DNA from: an uncultured Flavobacteriales bacterium
GTDB lineage: Bacteria > Bacteroidota > Bacteroidia > Flavobacteriales_G > Salibacteraceae
Direction: 5' to 3'
NCBI GenBank assembly: GCA_943788725.1
Contig: CALSRJ010000001.1
Location: forward strand, 680,861-744,860
DNA: 64,000 nucleotides
Shown here: piece by piece, positions 34,605 to 43,265 of the stretch
Numbering within the stretch: position 1 is the first letter of the stretch
Layout of the letters: each line of letters starts with the position of its first letter
Made by a program: the position numbers and the translations under genes
Notes under the pieces: model-generated
The model's input: the letters and a program-made list of their open reading frames with translations, nothing else
What the model was told of the DNA's origin: nothing
The model's database searches: none

Positions 34605-34819
34605 GAACAGGTGAAATCTTCAAAAGAACCAAACTCAGATTCACAACGCTCCTGATAGTTACCGAAGTCGCCTTTAGATCCGCAAATTTCAGGATAAGCA
34701 TAAGCCGCCACTTGATCTTCATCCAAGGCGGTACATTGGTAACACTTCTTACAAGAGGACATTCCAATAACCAAGGCTACGAGTCCCAAAACCATTCCTA
34801 CTCTCTTCATTTTCATCAT
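34586..34819 (-). CDS. Small Cys-rich lipoprotein (CxxCYxC family)
   Basis: A 77-residue lipoprotein with signal MVLGLVALVIGMSSC. The lipidated Cys is followed by K-K-C-Y-Q-C-T, then ICGSKGDF, RCESEF and a terminal CSC, giving eight Cys after export. It is the last gene of an operon with the MauE-thioredoxin fusion and another Cys-rich lipoprotein, and a terminator follows. Starts at 34819, 34816 and 34810 are all ATG; the first is given. No known function; reduction or maturation by the adjacent thioredoxin-domain protein is inferred. Confidence 0.78.
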   Translation of the reverse strand: MMKMKRVGMVLGLVALVIGMSSCKKCYQCTALDEDQVAAYAYPEICGSKGDFGNYQERCESEFGSFEDFTCSCAEVK

Positions 34820-34852
34820 CAGTTTTCTCAACGTGAGAAATGCGAATATAGT

Positions 34853-35779
34853 CTAGTCTAAAGCGAGTAGCTCACTGAGTAAACGAATATTCACATCACG
34901 TCCTTTCCATTTTTTTGATACTTCACCTCCTTCCAAATAAAGGACCGTTGGGAAAGTGCCATCGATCGCACCGATCAACTCCCGATCCTTTGTTTTGACG
35001 TAATGAAAGTCCTGGATTCCCGTTTCCTGGACGAAGTACTCTACTCCAGCATCCTCCCCCACAATGATGATACGCAGGTCATCTGCAACTTCACCCGCAT
35101 CGAGTGTTGCCATGAATGAACTCAATTGGGCGCAATGAATACAATTCGACAACATGACCACTACTGTTTTATTGCCTTCTTCCATTGGAGATTCGGCACC
35201 AAACGACTCTCTACTGAGCAATTCCAAGTCTACTTCAAAATCCGCATCCTGAGAGAATTCAGGCATGGGTTCGATCAAGATTAAAACAGGTATGGCCAAA
35301 ACAGCCAGCAGAGGGCCCGCTACATACAAGGACCATTTTTCTGCCCACGCCAATCGAATCAAGAGCATTCCACCGAGCAACATGAAACCAAAATTCTTGA
35401 TCAAACTACTGGGTCCGTTCAAAGGAATCAATTCACCAAAACAGCCACAATCTGCCCCCCCTTCTCCCTGCATGATTTGCCTGAAAAGGAAAATTTGGAA
35501 GACACTTAGCAGCGCAAGGCTAAACCACAATGAAAAACGCAGCCGATAGCCGCTCAAGAGGAAAACACCCAACCCAAATTCCGATACGAGCAATATGCGC
35601 GATGCTACTGGAACCAAAGCCCATGAAATCCCAGCCTGGTGGACCAGGATCAATTCAAAATAATCGAGCGGGAAAAGCTTCAAAATTGCCGAGGCAATGA
35701 ACAAAGCTCCGTAGAACATCCGTACAAATGGGAAGCTCCGCTCCAAAATGGAAGGCGCGTTTTCTTCTAGGTGATCCAA
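34853..35779 (-). CDS. MauE/DoxX-like membrane domain fused to thioredoxin-like domain
   Basis: A 308-residue protein. Residues ~15-175 form a MauE/DoxX-type four-helix membrane domain (SAILKLFPLDYFELILVHQAG, ILLVSEFGLGVFLLSG) with a conserved ADCGCFGE loop between helices. Residues ~200-308 are thioredoxin-like: TVVVMLSNCIHCAQLSS carries the CXXC, and AIDGTFPTVLYLEGGEV has the cis-Pro region. MauE proteins aid disulfide formation in methylamine dehydrogenase; the DoxX/MauE-thioredoxin fusion suggests membrane-to-periplasm thiol transfer. The start is TTG 35779, the only start after an in-frame stop. It lies between two Cys-rich lipoprotein genes. Confidence 0.85.
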   Translation of the reverse strand: MDHLEENAPSILERSFPFVRMFYGALFIASAILKLFPLDYFELILVHQAGISWALVPVASRILLVSEFGLGVFLLSGYRLRFSLWFSLALLSVFQIFLFRQIMQGEGGADCGCFGELIPLNGPSSLIKNFGFMLLGGMLLIRLAWAEKWSLYVAGPLLAVLAIPVLILIEPMPEFSQDADFEVDLELLSRESFGAESPMEEGNKTVVVMLSNCIHCAQLSSFMATLDAGEVADDLRIIIVGEDAGVEYFVQETGIQDFHYVKTKDRELIGAIDGTFPTVLYLEGGEVSKKWKGRDVNIRLLSELLALD

Positions 35780-35786
35780 TGTTTAC

Positions 35787-35993
35787 TTATTTATCCTCCT
35801 TCCAAGTGCAGATGCTGCGATCTTCACAGTCTTCTTCAACCAACTCTGCTTCACTCTTTCTCAATCCTGGATAGTGCGTCGCCTCTTCAAGGGTGGTGCC
35901 TTCAGCCTCCACTTCACAGACACATACGTAATCTGTGGTGCATGACGACATCGCTACCGCGAAGAGTACACATATGACCATTGCATGCTTCAT
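35787..35993 (-). CDS. Small Cys-rich lipoprotein (variant of CxxCYxC family)
   Basis: A 68-residue lipoprotein with signal MVICVLFAVAMSSC. After the lipidated Cys comes T-T-D-Y-V-C-V-C, then EDCEDRSICTW near the C-terminus, so it has five Cys. It keeps the tyrosine and paired Cys of the related lipoproteins but lacks the first CxxC spacing. It is the first gene of the operon with the MauE-thioredoxin fusion (7 bases apart), with a -7 box upstream. Confidence 0.72.
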   Translation of the reverse strand: MKHAMVICVLFAVAMSSCTTDYVCVCEVEAEGTTLEEATHYPGLRKSEAELVEEDCEDRSICTWKEDK

Positions 35994-36011
35994 TTCATCA
36001 TTGCTTTGGAA

Positions 36012-36019
36012 CAAATGTA
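36012..36019 (-). promoter_or_regulatory. -7 box for the Cys-lipoprotein/MauE-thioredoxin operon
   Basis: Minus-strand TACATTTG, a full TAnnTTTG match, 18 bases before the ATG at 35993. No clear -33 TTG at usual spacing. Confidence 0.5.
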
Positions 36020-36087
36020 CGAGCTTCGGGATTGAGCCTTGGGCTCCTCCTGTCAATTCTTTAACTTCGGCATTCACACGCTTTACC

Positions 36088-36528
36088 ATGGGCTACACAC
36101 TGAAAGGAGTCAAATACGATGTGAAGGTTCTCCTCGCTTGGGGAGAGAGCATTTCTGGCAATAAGAAGATCACTGAGTTCTTGATGAAGAACGGCTTTCC
36201 TGAACTGGGGCTTTTTCACTACGCCCTCAGGAATGAAGAGCGCAGCCGCGATTGGTTGATGGAGAATAAGTTCCCACACCTACTCGCGCTTATCAGCGCC
36301 ACAGAAGGCAGCAAGGACGCTCGTAAGTGGCTTGCGCAGCAGGGATTCGATTTGCTTTTAGACATGGCACTTTCTGCAGACGGCGATGAAGATGCATATG
36401 CCCGACTTCTAGGGGCAGACATGAAAGTTTTTGCCGTCATTTCAAAGAAGATCGAGTCGATTAAAGATGAGATCGAAGAACGGAAATTTGACCCTCACAA
36501 GTACTCCAGTTCTCAAGGAGGTGGATAA
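36088..36528 (+). CDS. Hypothetical alpha-helical protein
   Basis: A 146-residue cytoplasmic protein, no signal peptide, rich in helices with a repeated W-L-x-x-N/Q-x-F pattern (SRDWLMENKFPHLLAL and ARKWLAQQGFDLLLDM, and FLMKNGFPELGLF before them), three to four repeats of about 35 residues. I do not recognise the family; an armadillo-like helical repeat is possible. ATG 36088 begins MGYTLKGVKYDVKVLL; upstream in-frame ATGs at 35935 and 35974 would overlap the opposing lipoprotein gene. A TAACTTCG -7-like box lies 18 bases upstream. Its TAA abuts the TGA of the opposing MORN gene. Confidence 0.65.
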   Translation: MGYTLKGVKYDVKVLLAWGESISGNKKITEFLMKNGFPELGLFHYALRNEERSRDWLMENKFPHLLALISATEGSKDARKWLAQQGFDLLLDMALSADGDEDAYARLLGADMKVFAVISKKIESIKDEIEERKFDPHKYSSSQGGG

Positions 36529-36987
36529 TCAGTCTCTTACGGGCTTGTTGTTGCTGAACTGACCCTTCCAAACTGTCCCATCAGCGTGCTGCATTTTACC
36601 CTTGCCTTCCATTCTCCCGTCCTTGAACTTGCCTTTGTATATCCTTCCATCTGACCAACGCATTTCTCCGCTTCCATTCATTTCATCCTCTTTCCATCGG
36701 CCATGGTATTTGCGGCCATTGCTCCAGCTTTGAAACCCCCTGCCGTGCCGCATTCCGTTTTGCCAGCTTCCATCGTAAAAGCTGCTGTCGGGCCATACCA
36801 TGTTTCCTTTTCCACTGAATTCACCGTTGAAAATCTCACCGTAGTACTTAGACCCATTTTCCCAAAAAATAGTGTGGAAGCCATCGGGAAGACTTCGAAT
36901 ATCATTTCCATTCACATCTTGGGCAGATGCGTTGAAACCGACTACGAGAAACAAAATAAAAACGGCCTTGCATTGAAAGTACCTCAT
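36529..36987 (-). CDS. Secreted MORN-repeat protein
   Basis: A 152-residue protein with signal peptide (AVFILFLVVGFNASAQ) and about five MORN repeats with the Y-x-G-x-F/W...G-x-G pattern (YYGEIFNGEFSGKGNM, FYDGSWQNGMRHGRGF, YHGRWKEDEMNGSGEM, YKGKFKDGRMEGKGKM, VWKGQFSNNKP). MORN repeats form elongated beta hairpins involved in protein-protein or lipid contacts. ATG 36987 is used; a TTG two codons earlier is unlikely. It follows the DUF2807 gene at 8 bases and shares its operon. Confidence 0.88.
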   Translation of the reverse strand: MRYFQCKAVFILFLVVGFNASAQDVNGNDIRSLPDGFHTIFWENGSKYYGEIFNGEFSGKGNMVWPDSSFYDGSWQNGMRHGRGFQSWSNGRKYHGRWKEDEMNGSGEMRWSDGRIYKGKFKDGRMEGKGKMQHADGTVWKGQFSNNKPVRD

Positions 36988-36995
36988 CCGCAATG

Positions 36996-37694
36996 CTATA
37001 GCTTGGAAACAGATCCGGCTCCCGTGATGCTTTGTTCAATCTCTGGATCGCCAACGTACTTAACGTCACCAGCACCGGCCACGTGCACCTTGAGTCGATC
37101 AGAAACCGCTATCTCGATATCGCCAGCCCCCGTGATATCAATGTCGGCTCGCTTCGCGTTTAATTCGGAAGCTTCGATTTCTCCGGCCCCTGATATCTTG
37201 ATGTGTACTTCATCTGCTTTGCCCGTCAACTCCAATTCGCCGCCACCCGAAATTTCAATGATCAGCTCATCCACATTCACATCAAGCGCACCGTCACATG
37301 CCCCAGAAACTTCTAGCTCGAACGATTTTTCATTGATTGTTTCGTCCGCAGAAATTTCGATGGCGCCAGAAACTTCAATTTCCTTCAAGTCTTTATAGTG
37401 GATGCGAAGCAGGAGTTTTTCAGCTTCTAAAAATTTGTTTTCGGTATCAATCGATAGCTCGCCGTCTTCAACCTCGATGGAAATATGCTCGTGCAGGTTC
37501 TCATCGGTGATCACTTCAATGGAGCTTCCGCCCTTTATCAATTCAACTTGAAAAACACCCGAAATCTCAACCTCATCAAAAGCATCCAGCTCATGGCTGA
37601 CCTCTACAACGTTGCCGTTTCCTTCAATTCTTTCCCCACAACTGGAAAGTAATCCAGTTAGTGCGAGTACAATAAGTGCATATCCAAGTTTCAT
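36996..37694 (-). CDS. DUF2807 (GIN-domain) lipoprotein
   Basis: A 232-residue lipoprotein (lipobox LTGLLSSC) of the putative auto-transporter adhesin, head GIN domain family. It is a beta-helix-like chain with recurring I-x-I-S-G-A-G/SGACDG turns, for example VEISGVFQVELIKG, IHYKDLKEIEVSGA and VHIKISGAGEIEAS. Typical in Bacteroidota envelopes; exact role unknown. Stop-to-start spacing of 8 bases to the MORN gene indicates one transcript. Confidence 0.9.
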   Translation of the reverse strand: MKLGYALIVLALTGLLSSCGERIEGNGNVVEVSHELDAFDEVEISGVFQVELIKGGSSIEVITDENLHEHISIEVEDGELSIDTENKFLEAEKLLLRIHYKDLKEIEVSGAIEISADETINEKSFELEVSGACDGALDVNVDELIIEISGGGELELTGKADEVHIKISGAGEIEASELNAKRADIDITGAGDIEIAVSDRLKVHVAGAGDVKYVGDPEIEQSITGAGSVSKL

Positions 37695-37768
37695 AGTGCA
37701 TTGGTTTTGTCCAAAAGTGTAAAATGTTTCACATTTGGGGCTTACCGCTCATGTAAAGAACAATACGA

Positions 37769-38458
37769 ATGAACCTTCTCCTGCTCAGTAATTCCACCAT
37801 CAAAGGACACCCGTACCTCGATTGGCCGAAACCACTCATCCAACGATTTCTTCCAGAAGGAACGGAAGCCCTGTTCATCCCCTATGCGGCGGTGACCTTT
37901 TCCTATGACGATTACGAAAAAATGGTCCGCGAAGCTTTGGCGGAGATCGGAATCAAGGTGCGGTCGATTCATGCATACGATGACCCCGTAAAGGCCGTAA
38001 ATGAGGCACAAGCGATCCTAGTAGGAGGTGGAAATACATTCAAACTGCTCACCGAATTGTACAAGAATGGAATCGTTGATCCGATTCGCACAAGAATCGA
38101 GCAAGGAACTCCTTATATCGGATGGAGCGCAGGTTCCAATGTGGCTTGTCAAAGCATCAAGACCACCAACGACATGCCGATCATGGAGCCACCAAGTTTT
38201 GACGGGCTTGGACTGATTGATCTCCAAATCAATCCGCATTATACGGAGCAAACGATCCAAGGCCATGGAGGAGAAAGCCGGCTACAACGATTACTTGAGT
38301 ACAGTGCGGTGAATGAGACACCCGTATTATGCCTTCCCGAAGGCTGTGCCTTGAAAATAGAGGGTGAAGCGTGGACACTTATCTCCTCTGAACCCTGCAA
38401 GCTGATCAAGAAAGGCGGTGCAGTCGAAACCCTCCACCACGGTCCTTTGACCCTCTAA
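37769..38458 (+). CDS. pepE: Dipeptidase E (S51 family)
   Basis: A 229-residue cytoplasmic serine peptidase that cleaves Asp-Xaa dipeptides. The nucleophile lies in GWSAGSNVA near residue 121; ILVGGGNTFKLL near residue 86, YLDWPKP near residue 17 and INPHYTE near 153 are family signatures. Length is usual. It is convergent with the 102-residue lipoprotein gene, four bases between stops. Confidence 0.94.
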   Translation: MNLLLLSNSTIKGHPYLDWPKPLIQRFLPEGTEALFIPYAAVTFSYDDYEKMVREALAEIGIKVRSIHAYDDPVKAVNEAQAILVGGGNTFKLLTELYKNGIVDPIRTRIEQGTPYIGWSAGSNVACQSIKTTNDMPIMEPPSFDGLGLIDLQINPHYTEQTIQGHGGESRLQRLLEYSAVNETPVLCLPEGCALKIEGEAWTLISSEPCKLIKKGGAVETLHHGPLTL

Positions 38459-38462
38459 AGCT

Positions 38463-38771
38463 TCACTTTTTCTTAGGGTAGCTGTTCTTAAGGCTATCCA
38501 ATTTACCATCATCCGGGGTGCCGTGGCTGGGTGCCTCTTCTTGCGTTTCCTTTGATTGCGCACTGGGCTCTTCCGAAGCACTGCTATTATCCGCCGGCGA
38601 GGTACTTCCATGCGCGGAAGGAGCAACCGATTTTTTTTCAGGTGCCGGAGCGCTGTTTACTTCGTTCGGCTTTGCCTCACTCTGGGATTCTAGGTCTTTT
38701 TTATCGCCGTCACCGCAGGATGCATCGCACAGTAAAAGCGCTAAAATGCTACTGAACAATGATCTTCTCAT
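38463..38771 (-). CDS. Low-complexity small lipoprotein or exported protein
   Basis: A 102-residue protein with a short hydrophobic start (SSILALLLCDASCG) that may act as a lipoprotein signal, then a Ser/Glu/Pro/Ala-rich disordered region and a KLDSLKNSYPKKK tail. I do not recognise a family. The ATG lies 23 bases inside the end of the upstream T9SS/PKD gene, so translation may be coupled to it. Confidence 0.6.
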   Translation of the reverse strand: MRRSLFSSILALLLCDASCGDGDKKDLESQSEAKPNEVNSAPAPEKKSVAPSAHGSTSPADNSSASEEPSAQSKETQEEAPSHGTPDDGKLDSLKNSYPKKK

Positions 38772-40920
38772 ACTGCGTAATCTGTCCTTCTCGGCTCACC
38801 TGAACAATGTAATGTCCTGGATCAAGAGCTAATTTGTTGAACGTTAGGCGATGCACACCTGGCTTCATATCATCTGCATAAAGCTGCTTGACCATCCTAC
38901 CTTGTACGTCTTTGATTTCTACCACAACCGATGACCATGCAGGGTTGTCAATATCTATGTTGATGAGTTCATACGACATACTAGGATTAGGAAAAACAGA
39001 AACCTCATCCTTTTGAGCCATACGAGCACTTACGCCAGCTGGTATAACCGGAGCTGTGTCTGTTGTCCAAACATCGATGTAGTTCTCCCTTGTCAGGGAG
39101 TCCGAACCAAATTCATTGGTCACGACTAACTTCACATCAAACTTACCCGTGTCCGCGAAGCTTACCAGCGGGTATTGGTAAATCGAAGTTGCAGGATTTC
39201 CTCCATCAAAGTACCATTGCCAGCTGTCAGGATCATTGAGACTGCTATCGCTAAACTGTACCGTCAACGTTTGATATCCTTCAAGGGTATCTGCTGAGAA
39301 ATCAGCAATAGGCAAAGGCGCAGGTTCATAGGTGCCATTGATTTGTGCGATCCATGTATTCCAAACGTGTGAGTTTGGGCCAAAGCATCCACCAAACCAG
39401 ACTTCTACTGAATCCGAGTTGTGTCGTCGTTGAAGGTCAGAATAGTCGCCCCATCGCTCCACAGTATTCACATAATAATGATCGATGTAACTGTCTCCTG
39501 CTCTCACGGTAATGGCGTCTGACCATTCCATTAGGTTATCACAATTCACCGCCTTCATACCAGGGTAGGTCGAGCTAGAAGAACTCAAAAATGAAACGAT
39601 GACGCCTTGATCAATCTCTTCCTCACCGAACGACGCTAGCGACGGAAAGGCGTAATCCTGTCCACTTTGACCAAAACGCTCACTTTGGGTTGCCGTTACA
39701 TTGTCGACTGGAATTCGGTAATATGCGATTCCCGCATAACCTGCACTGTAGTTGACGTGATGCACAGCATGGACGATTCCATTCAGGTAAAAGGCATGTT
39801 GCATGCGCGTATCATTGGTATTCAATAATTCCGTGCTACCCAATTGCACCGCATCACCTGCGGCCTGATAATTAGGGACAGAAACAGAAGCGTTTAAATT
39901 GAGTGAAGGATTTCCTCCTAGGCTATCGGTAATTTCATACAGGTTGAGAAAAGAGCTGTTCCACCAATGACTGCTCAATAAGTAAATCCCAGGTCCATAC
40001 TCTCCGTCTTGTCCATAGCTTGCTGGCACTACGGTAAACGATGATGCATTTCCATTCGGCATATTGTTATAGGTCACGTAATCAATACTGTTTCCATCGT
40101 ATCCAGCCTGTTTGTCGACCTGAAAGACAACGGTTTGGTTAAAACCTCCTCCTGAATAGAACAGGTTGCCACTGATGAACAAGTCCTTCTCCGAGATGCC
40201 AATGTTTGGATAATCAAACCAGCTATAATCATTCAATGGATTACCTGGCAATTCATACACATTCCAAGCATCTGCAGGATTGTTCGTGGTCGAAAAACAA
40301 ACCAAGACCTTGCTGGTCGTTGCGCTGGAACCGTGCAGTATTACGAAAATGAATCGGTCGTTCACCGGATCATAGATCACGCGTGGATCGAAAATTCCAC
40401 TGGACAGGTAAAGCGATGATGCGATATCAGCAAACCAGTCATCATGCGTCTCATTGAGCATGATCGGCGATCCATTGTCATTGTAAAAAGCAATCGTGCT
40501 GTTGTCAGAACTGACGATCTTTCCACCATCGCTGATCGCGAGGCAATTGTCGGTTGGTGTAGACTGGGAAAAGTTGTTTCCCAAAAAGTTGGTGCCAAGG
40601 ATTGGGTCGGCTGCCCGAGACGATGAATGTGCATCCTCTTCAATTGCCGCCTCAGCCTTCAATGCATTCATTCGCTCTTTGTGTTTCTTAAGATCTGAAG
40701 GTGCACCATGTTCGTACGAAACCAGCTTATTGATGGACTTCATCCACGGCCGTTCAGGTCTGTTAGACGGTTCAACGACCCCCTTTAAAACTGCGCTGTT
40801 CACTTCAGACTGAACAGCTGTACCTACGACTTCACCCTTGTGTTCGGGCATGATAAACTGACCGTAACTAGCGGTCGAAACACAAAAAATAAAAGCTACA
40901 ACAAACAATGAAAAGCGCAT
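38749..40920 (-). CDS. Secreted PKD protein with T9SS type-A sorting domain
   Basis: A 723-residue protein with signal peptide (LFVVAFIFCVSTASYGQ). Residues ~100-530 are rich in aromatic strands (GIFDPRVIYDPVNDRFIFV, DYPNIGISEKDLFISG), probably a beta-propeller. One PKD domain follows (IADFSADTLEGYQTLTVQFSD, WQWYFDGGNPATS) and then a type-A T9SS domain (VSVFPNPSMSYELINIDI, VEIKDVQGRMVKQ, PGHYIVQVSREG). Substrate unknown; likely a secreted binding or hydrolytic protein. Confidence 0.86.
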   Translation of the reverse strand: MRFSLFVVAFIFCVSTASYGQFIMPEHKGEVVGTAVQSEVNSAVLKGVVEPSNRPERPWMKSINKLVSYEHGAPSDLKKHKERMNALKAEAAIEEDAHSSSRAADPILGTNFLGNNFSQSTPTDNCLAISDGGKIVSSDNSTIAFYNDNGSPIMLNETHDDWFADIASSLYLSSGIFDPRVIYDPVNDRFIFVILHGSSATTSKVLVCFSTTNNPADAWNVYELPGNPLNDYSWFDYPNIGISEKDLFISGNLFYSGGGFNQTVVFQVDKQAGYDGNSIDYVTYNNMPNGNASSFTVVPASYGQDGEYGPGIYLLSSHWWNSSFLNLYEITDSLGGNPSLNLNASVSVPNYQAAGDAVQLGSTELLNTNDTRMQHAFYLNGIVHAVHHVNYSAGYAGIAYYRIPVDNVTATQSERFGQSGQDYAFPSLASFGEEEIDQGVIVSFLSSSSSTYPGMKAVNCDNLMEWSDAITVRAGDSYIDHYYVNTVERWGDYSDLQRRHNSDSVEVWFGGCFGPNSHVWNTWIAQINGTYEPAPLPIADFSADTLEGYQTLTVQFSDSSLNDPDSWQWYFDGGNPATSIYQYPLVSFADTGKFDVKLVVTNEFGSDSLTRENYIDVWTTDTAPVIPAGVSARMAQKDEVSVFPNPSMSYELINIDIDNPAWSSVVVEIKDVQGRMVKQLYADDMKPGVHRLTFNKLALDPGHYIVQVSREGQITQYEKIIVQ

Positions 40921-41020
40921 GATGAATGGTTCAATTAGGTTCGATTAGGAGTTTACATCCTGCCACAAATATGCTTCATTTGCACCTCTTTTTAGAAGTG
41001 AATTCAAGAAAACCTCGGCG

Positions 41021-43180
41021 ATGAAGCGGTCAATCCTTTTAGTAATCAGTGTTCTTTTACTCCAATCTTCCCATGCCACAGAAGGAATGTGGGTGCCCAG
41101 CATGATCAAGCAACTCGTGGGGGATGACATGGCGGCCATGGGCATGAAAATCGATCCAAGTGACCTGTATGCCATTAACCAATCGTCCATTAAAGACGCC
41201 GTGGTTCATTTCAACGGTGGATGCACTTCCGTGCTCGTAAGCGACCAATCTCTTCTATTGACAAACCACCATTGTGGTTACAGTCGGATTCAAGCGCATA
41301 GCTCCCTTGAAAACAACTATTTAAAAGACGGATTTTGGGCCATGGACCTCAGTGAAGAATTAGCCAATCCAGGCATGGATGCAAGTATCATCCAAGAAAT
41401 TCGTGATGTAACGGATGAACTGCTTGGCGAAGTTTCAGTAGACGCATCCGAAGCAGAACGCTCTGAACAGATCAAGCAACGCTCCGAAGGATTGATTGAA
41501 AAAATCAAAGAAGAGACTGGGTTCGATGTATACATCAAACCTTTTTACCACGGTAATCAGTATTTACTATTCATCGTCGAAATCTTCAAAGACATCCGTT
41601 TGGTGGGGGCGCCTCCTTCATCCATCGGAAAGTATGGTTTCGATACAGACAACTGGGTGTGGCCCAGGCATACGGGCGATTTTTCTGTCTTCCGGATTTA
41701 CGCCAACGAGGAAAATAAGCCTGCAGAGTACAGTGAAGAGAACGTACCCTATCGCCCTAAACACTTCCTCCCAGTGAACATCCAAGGTGTGGAAGAAAAT
41801 GATTTTACCATTGTCTATGGGTTTCCAGGCACGACAGAAAACTACATCACAGAGGCTGAGGTAGAAAATGTTTTGGAGGTTATCAATCCCCTGCGTCTCA
41901 AAATGCGCGAAGCTTCCCTTTCGGTCATTGACGAGGCCATGCGCAGGGATGAGCTTACCTCGATTCAATACGCGGCCAAGCAAAGTCGGATCAGCAATGC
42001 TTACAAGAAATGGATTGGTCAATCGAAAGGGTTAACAAGGCACCGAGCACTCGAAAAGAAAGACTCACTGGAGGCATTATTCATGGAGCGTATAGCCAGC
42101 CATGATACCTGGAGTGCCAGTTACAACACTCTGATCGAAGAAATTGCAGCGGTAGAAGCAAAAGAACTCCCCTTCATGGTGAGCAGAAACTACTTCATCG
42201 AGTTTTATTACATGGGTCCTGAAATCTTTCGCTTTGTAGAGCGCTTTCGCGACTTGGTTTCAATGAGTGAAGACGCCACTGTCACGGATACACAGATCGC
42301 CGAATGGATAGAGGAGACCAAAGACAAATTAGGCTACTTCAAAAACTACGATGCCCAAGTGGATAAGGACATCATGAAAGCACAAATTGCCTTCTTCATT
42401 GAGGATCAACCCGATGCAGACTTCCTCTCAGGTATCAAGTCCGAAAAGCAATCCTTGATGGAGTTTGTAGATCAGCTCTACGAAAAGAGCATGTTCGTGA
42501 GCGAGGACCGTGTGCTTGATTTGCTCAATAACTTCAAGCGCAAAAAGCTCAAGGGTATCACTTCGGATCCAGCGTATGCCCTTTCAAAACGGATTGCAGC
42601 GCATTATTATGAAAGCACCCGACCCGCATTATTGGAATACGTCACCCAAGGAGACAGCCTGATGCGCTTGTGGATGGCAGCGCAGATGGAGGTTCTTCCT
42701 GAGCGCACCTACTCACCAGATGCCAATGGAACCTTGCGCATTACGTTTGGAAAAGTGGAAGGCTATGCACCCTTTGATGGTGCTGAGTATGCCTACTACA
42801 CGACCCTTGCTGGCGTCATCGAAAAAGAAGACCCCAACAGTGAGGAATTCGAAGTACCTGCAAAGCTTAAGGAACTCTATGCCAGTAAAGATTATGGCCG
42901 CTATGCCCACTCAACGGGTGAAATGCGTGTTTGCTTCGTGGCGAGCAACCACACTTCCGGAGGCAATAGCGGATCGCCTGTCATCGATGCAAACGGATAT
43001 CTGATCGGACTCAACTTCGATCGTACGTGGGAAAGCACGATGAGTGACATCATGTTCAACCCAAGCATTTGCCGCAACATAACCGTTGATATTCGGTACG
43101 TACTTTTCATCATGGATAAGTTCGCCGGCGCGAAACACTTGGTGGATGAAATGACCCTCGTAAGCGGCGTTGAAGGCTAG
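41021..43180 (+). CDS. S46 dipeptidyl-peptidase (DPP7/DPP11 type)
   Basis: A 719-residue periplasmic exopeptidase with signal peptide. It releases dipeptides from oligopeptide N-termini. The chymotrypsin-like triad is visible: His84 in TNHHCGYS, Asp in PRHTGDFS, and Ser650 in GGNSGSPV. The specificity residue of this family lies 18 residues after the Ser: here Arg668 in NFDRTWE. In Porphyromonas enzymes Arg at this site marks DPP11 (Asp/Glu preference) and Gly marks DPP7, so an acidic-residue preference is likely (from memory, not searched). Confidence 0.94.
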   Translation: MKRSILLVISVLLLQSSHATEGMWVPSMIKQLVGDDMAAMGMKIDPSDLYAINQSSIKDAVVHFNGGCTSVLVSDQSLLLTNHHCGYSRIQAHSSLENNYLKDGFWAMDLSEELANPGMDASIIQEIRDVTDELLGEVSVDASEAERSEQIKQRSEGLIEKIKEETGFDVYIKPFYHGNQYLLFIVEIFKDIRLVGAPPSSIGKYGFDTDNWVWPRHTGDFSVFRIYANEENKPAEYSEENVPYRPKHFLPVNIQGVEENDFTIVYGFPGTTENYITEAEVENVLEVINPLRLKMREASLSVIDEAMRRDELTSIQYAAKQSRISNAYKKWIGQSKGLTRHRALEKKDSLEALFMERIASHDTWSASYNTLIEEIAAVEAKELPFMVSRNYFIEFYYMGPEIFRFVERFRDLVSMSEDATVTDTQIAEWIEETKDKLGYFKNYDAQVDKDIMKAQIAFFIEDQPDADFLSGIKSEKQSLMEFVDQLYEKSMFVSEDRVLDLLNNFKRKKLKGITSDPAYALSKRIAAHYYESTRPALLEYVTQGDSLMRLWMAAQMEVLPERTYSPDANGTLRITFGKVEGYAPFDGAEYAYYTTLAGVIEKEDPNSEEFEVPAKLKELYASKDYGRYAHSTGEMRVCFVASNHTSGGNSGSPVIDANGYLIGLNFDRTWESTMSDIMFNPSICRNITVDIRYVLFIMDKFAGAKHLVDEMTLVSGVEG

Positions 43181-43253
43181 TGTATACGATTTATTCCCGC
43201 ATTTTACTTACTGGCATACTATCTGCTAAGCACCTATCTGTATAGAGATACCG

Positions 43254-43261
43254 TAATTTCG
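43254..43261 (+). promoter_or_regulatory. -7-like box TAATTTCG, leaderless spacing
   Basis: TAATTTCG is followed by CATC and the ATG at 43266, the four-base spacing seen at other genes; the box has C in place of the third T. Confidence 0.4.
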
Positions 43262-43265
43262 CATC

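Noticed and set aside
36703-37398. 231-codon plus-strand frame opposite the MORN and DUF2807 genes
   Set aside because: It crosses the boundary of two well-supported minus-strand genes; Ser/Pro/Ile repeats mirror the SGAG repeats of the DUF2807 gene.
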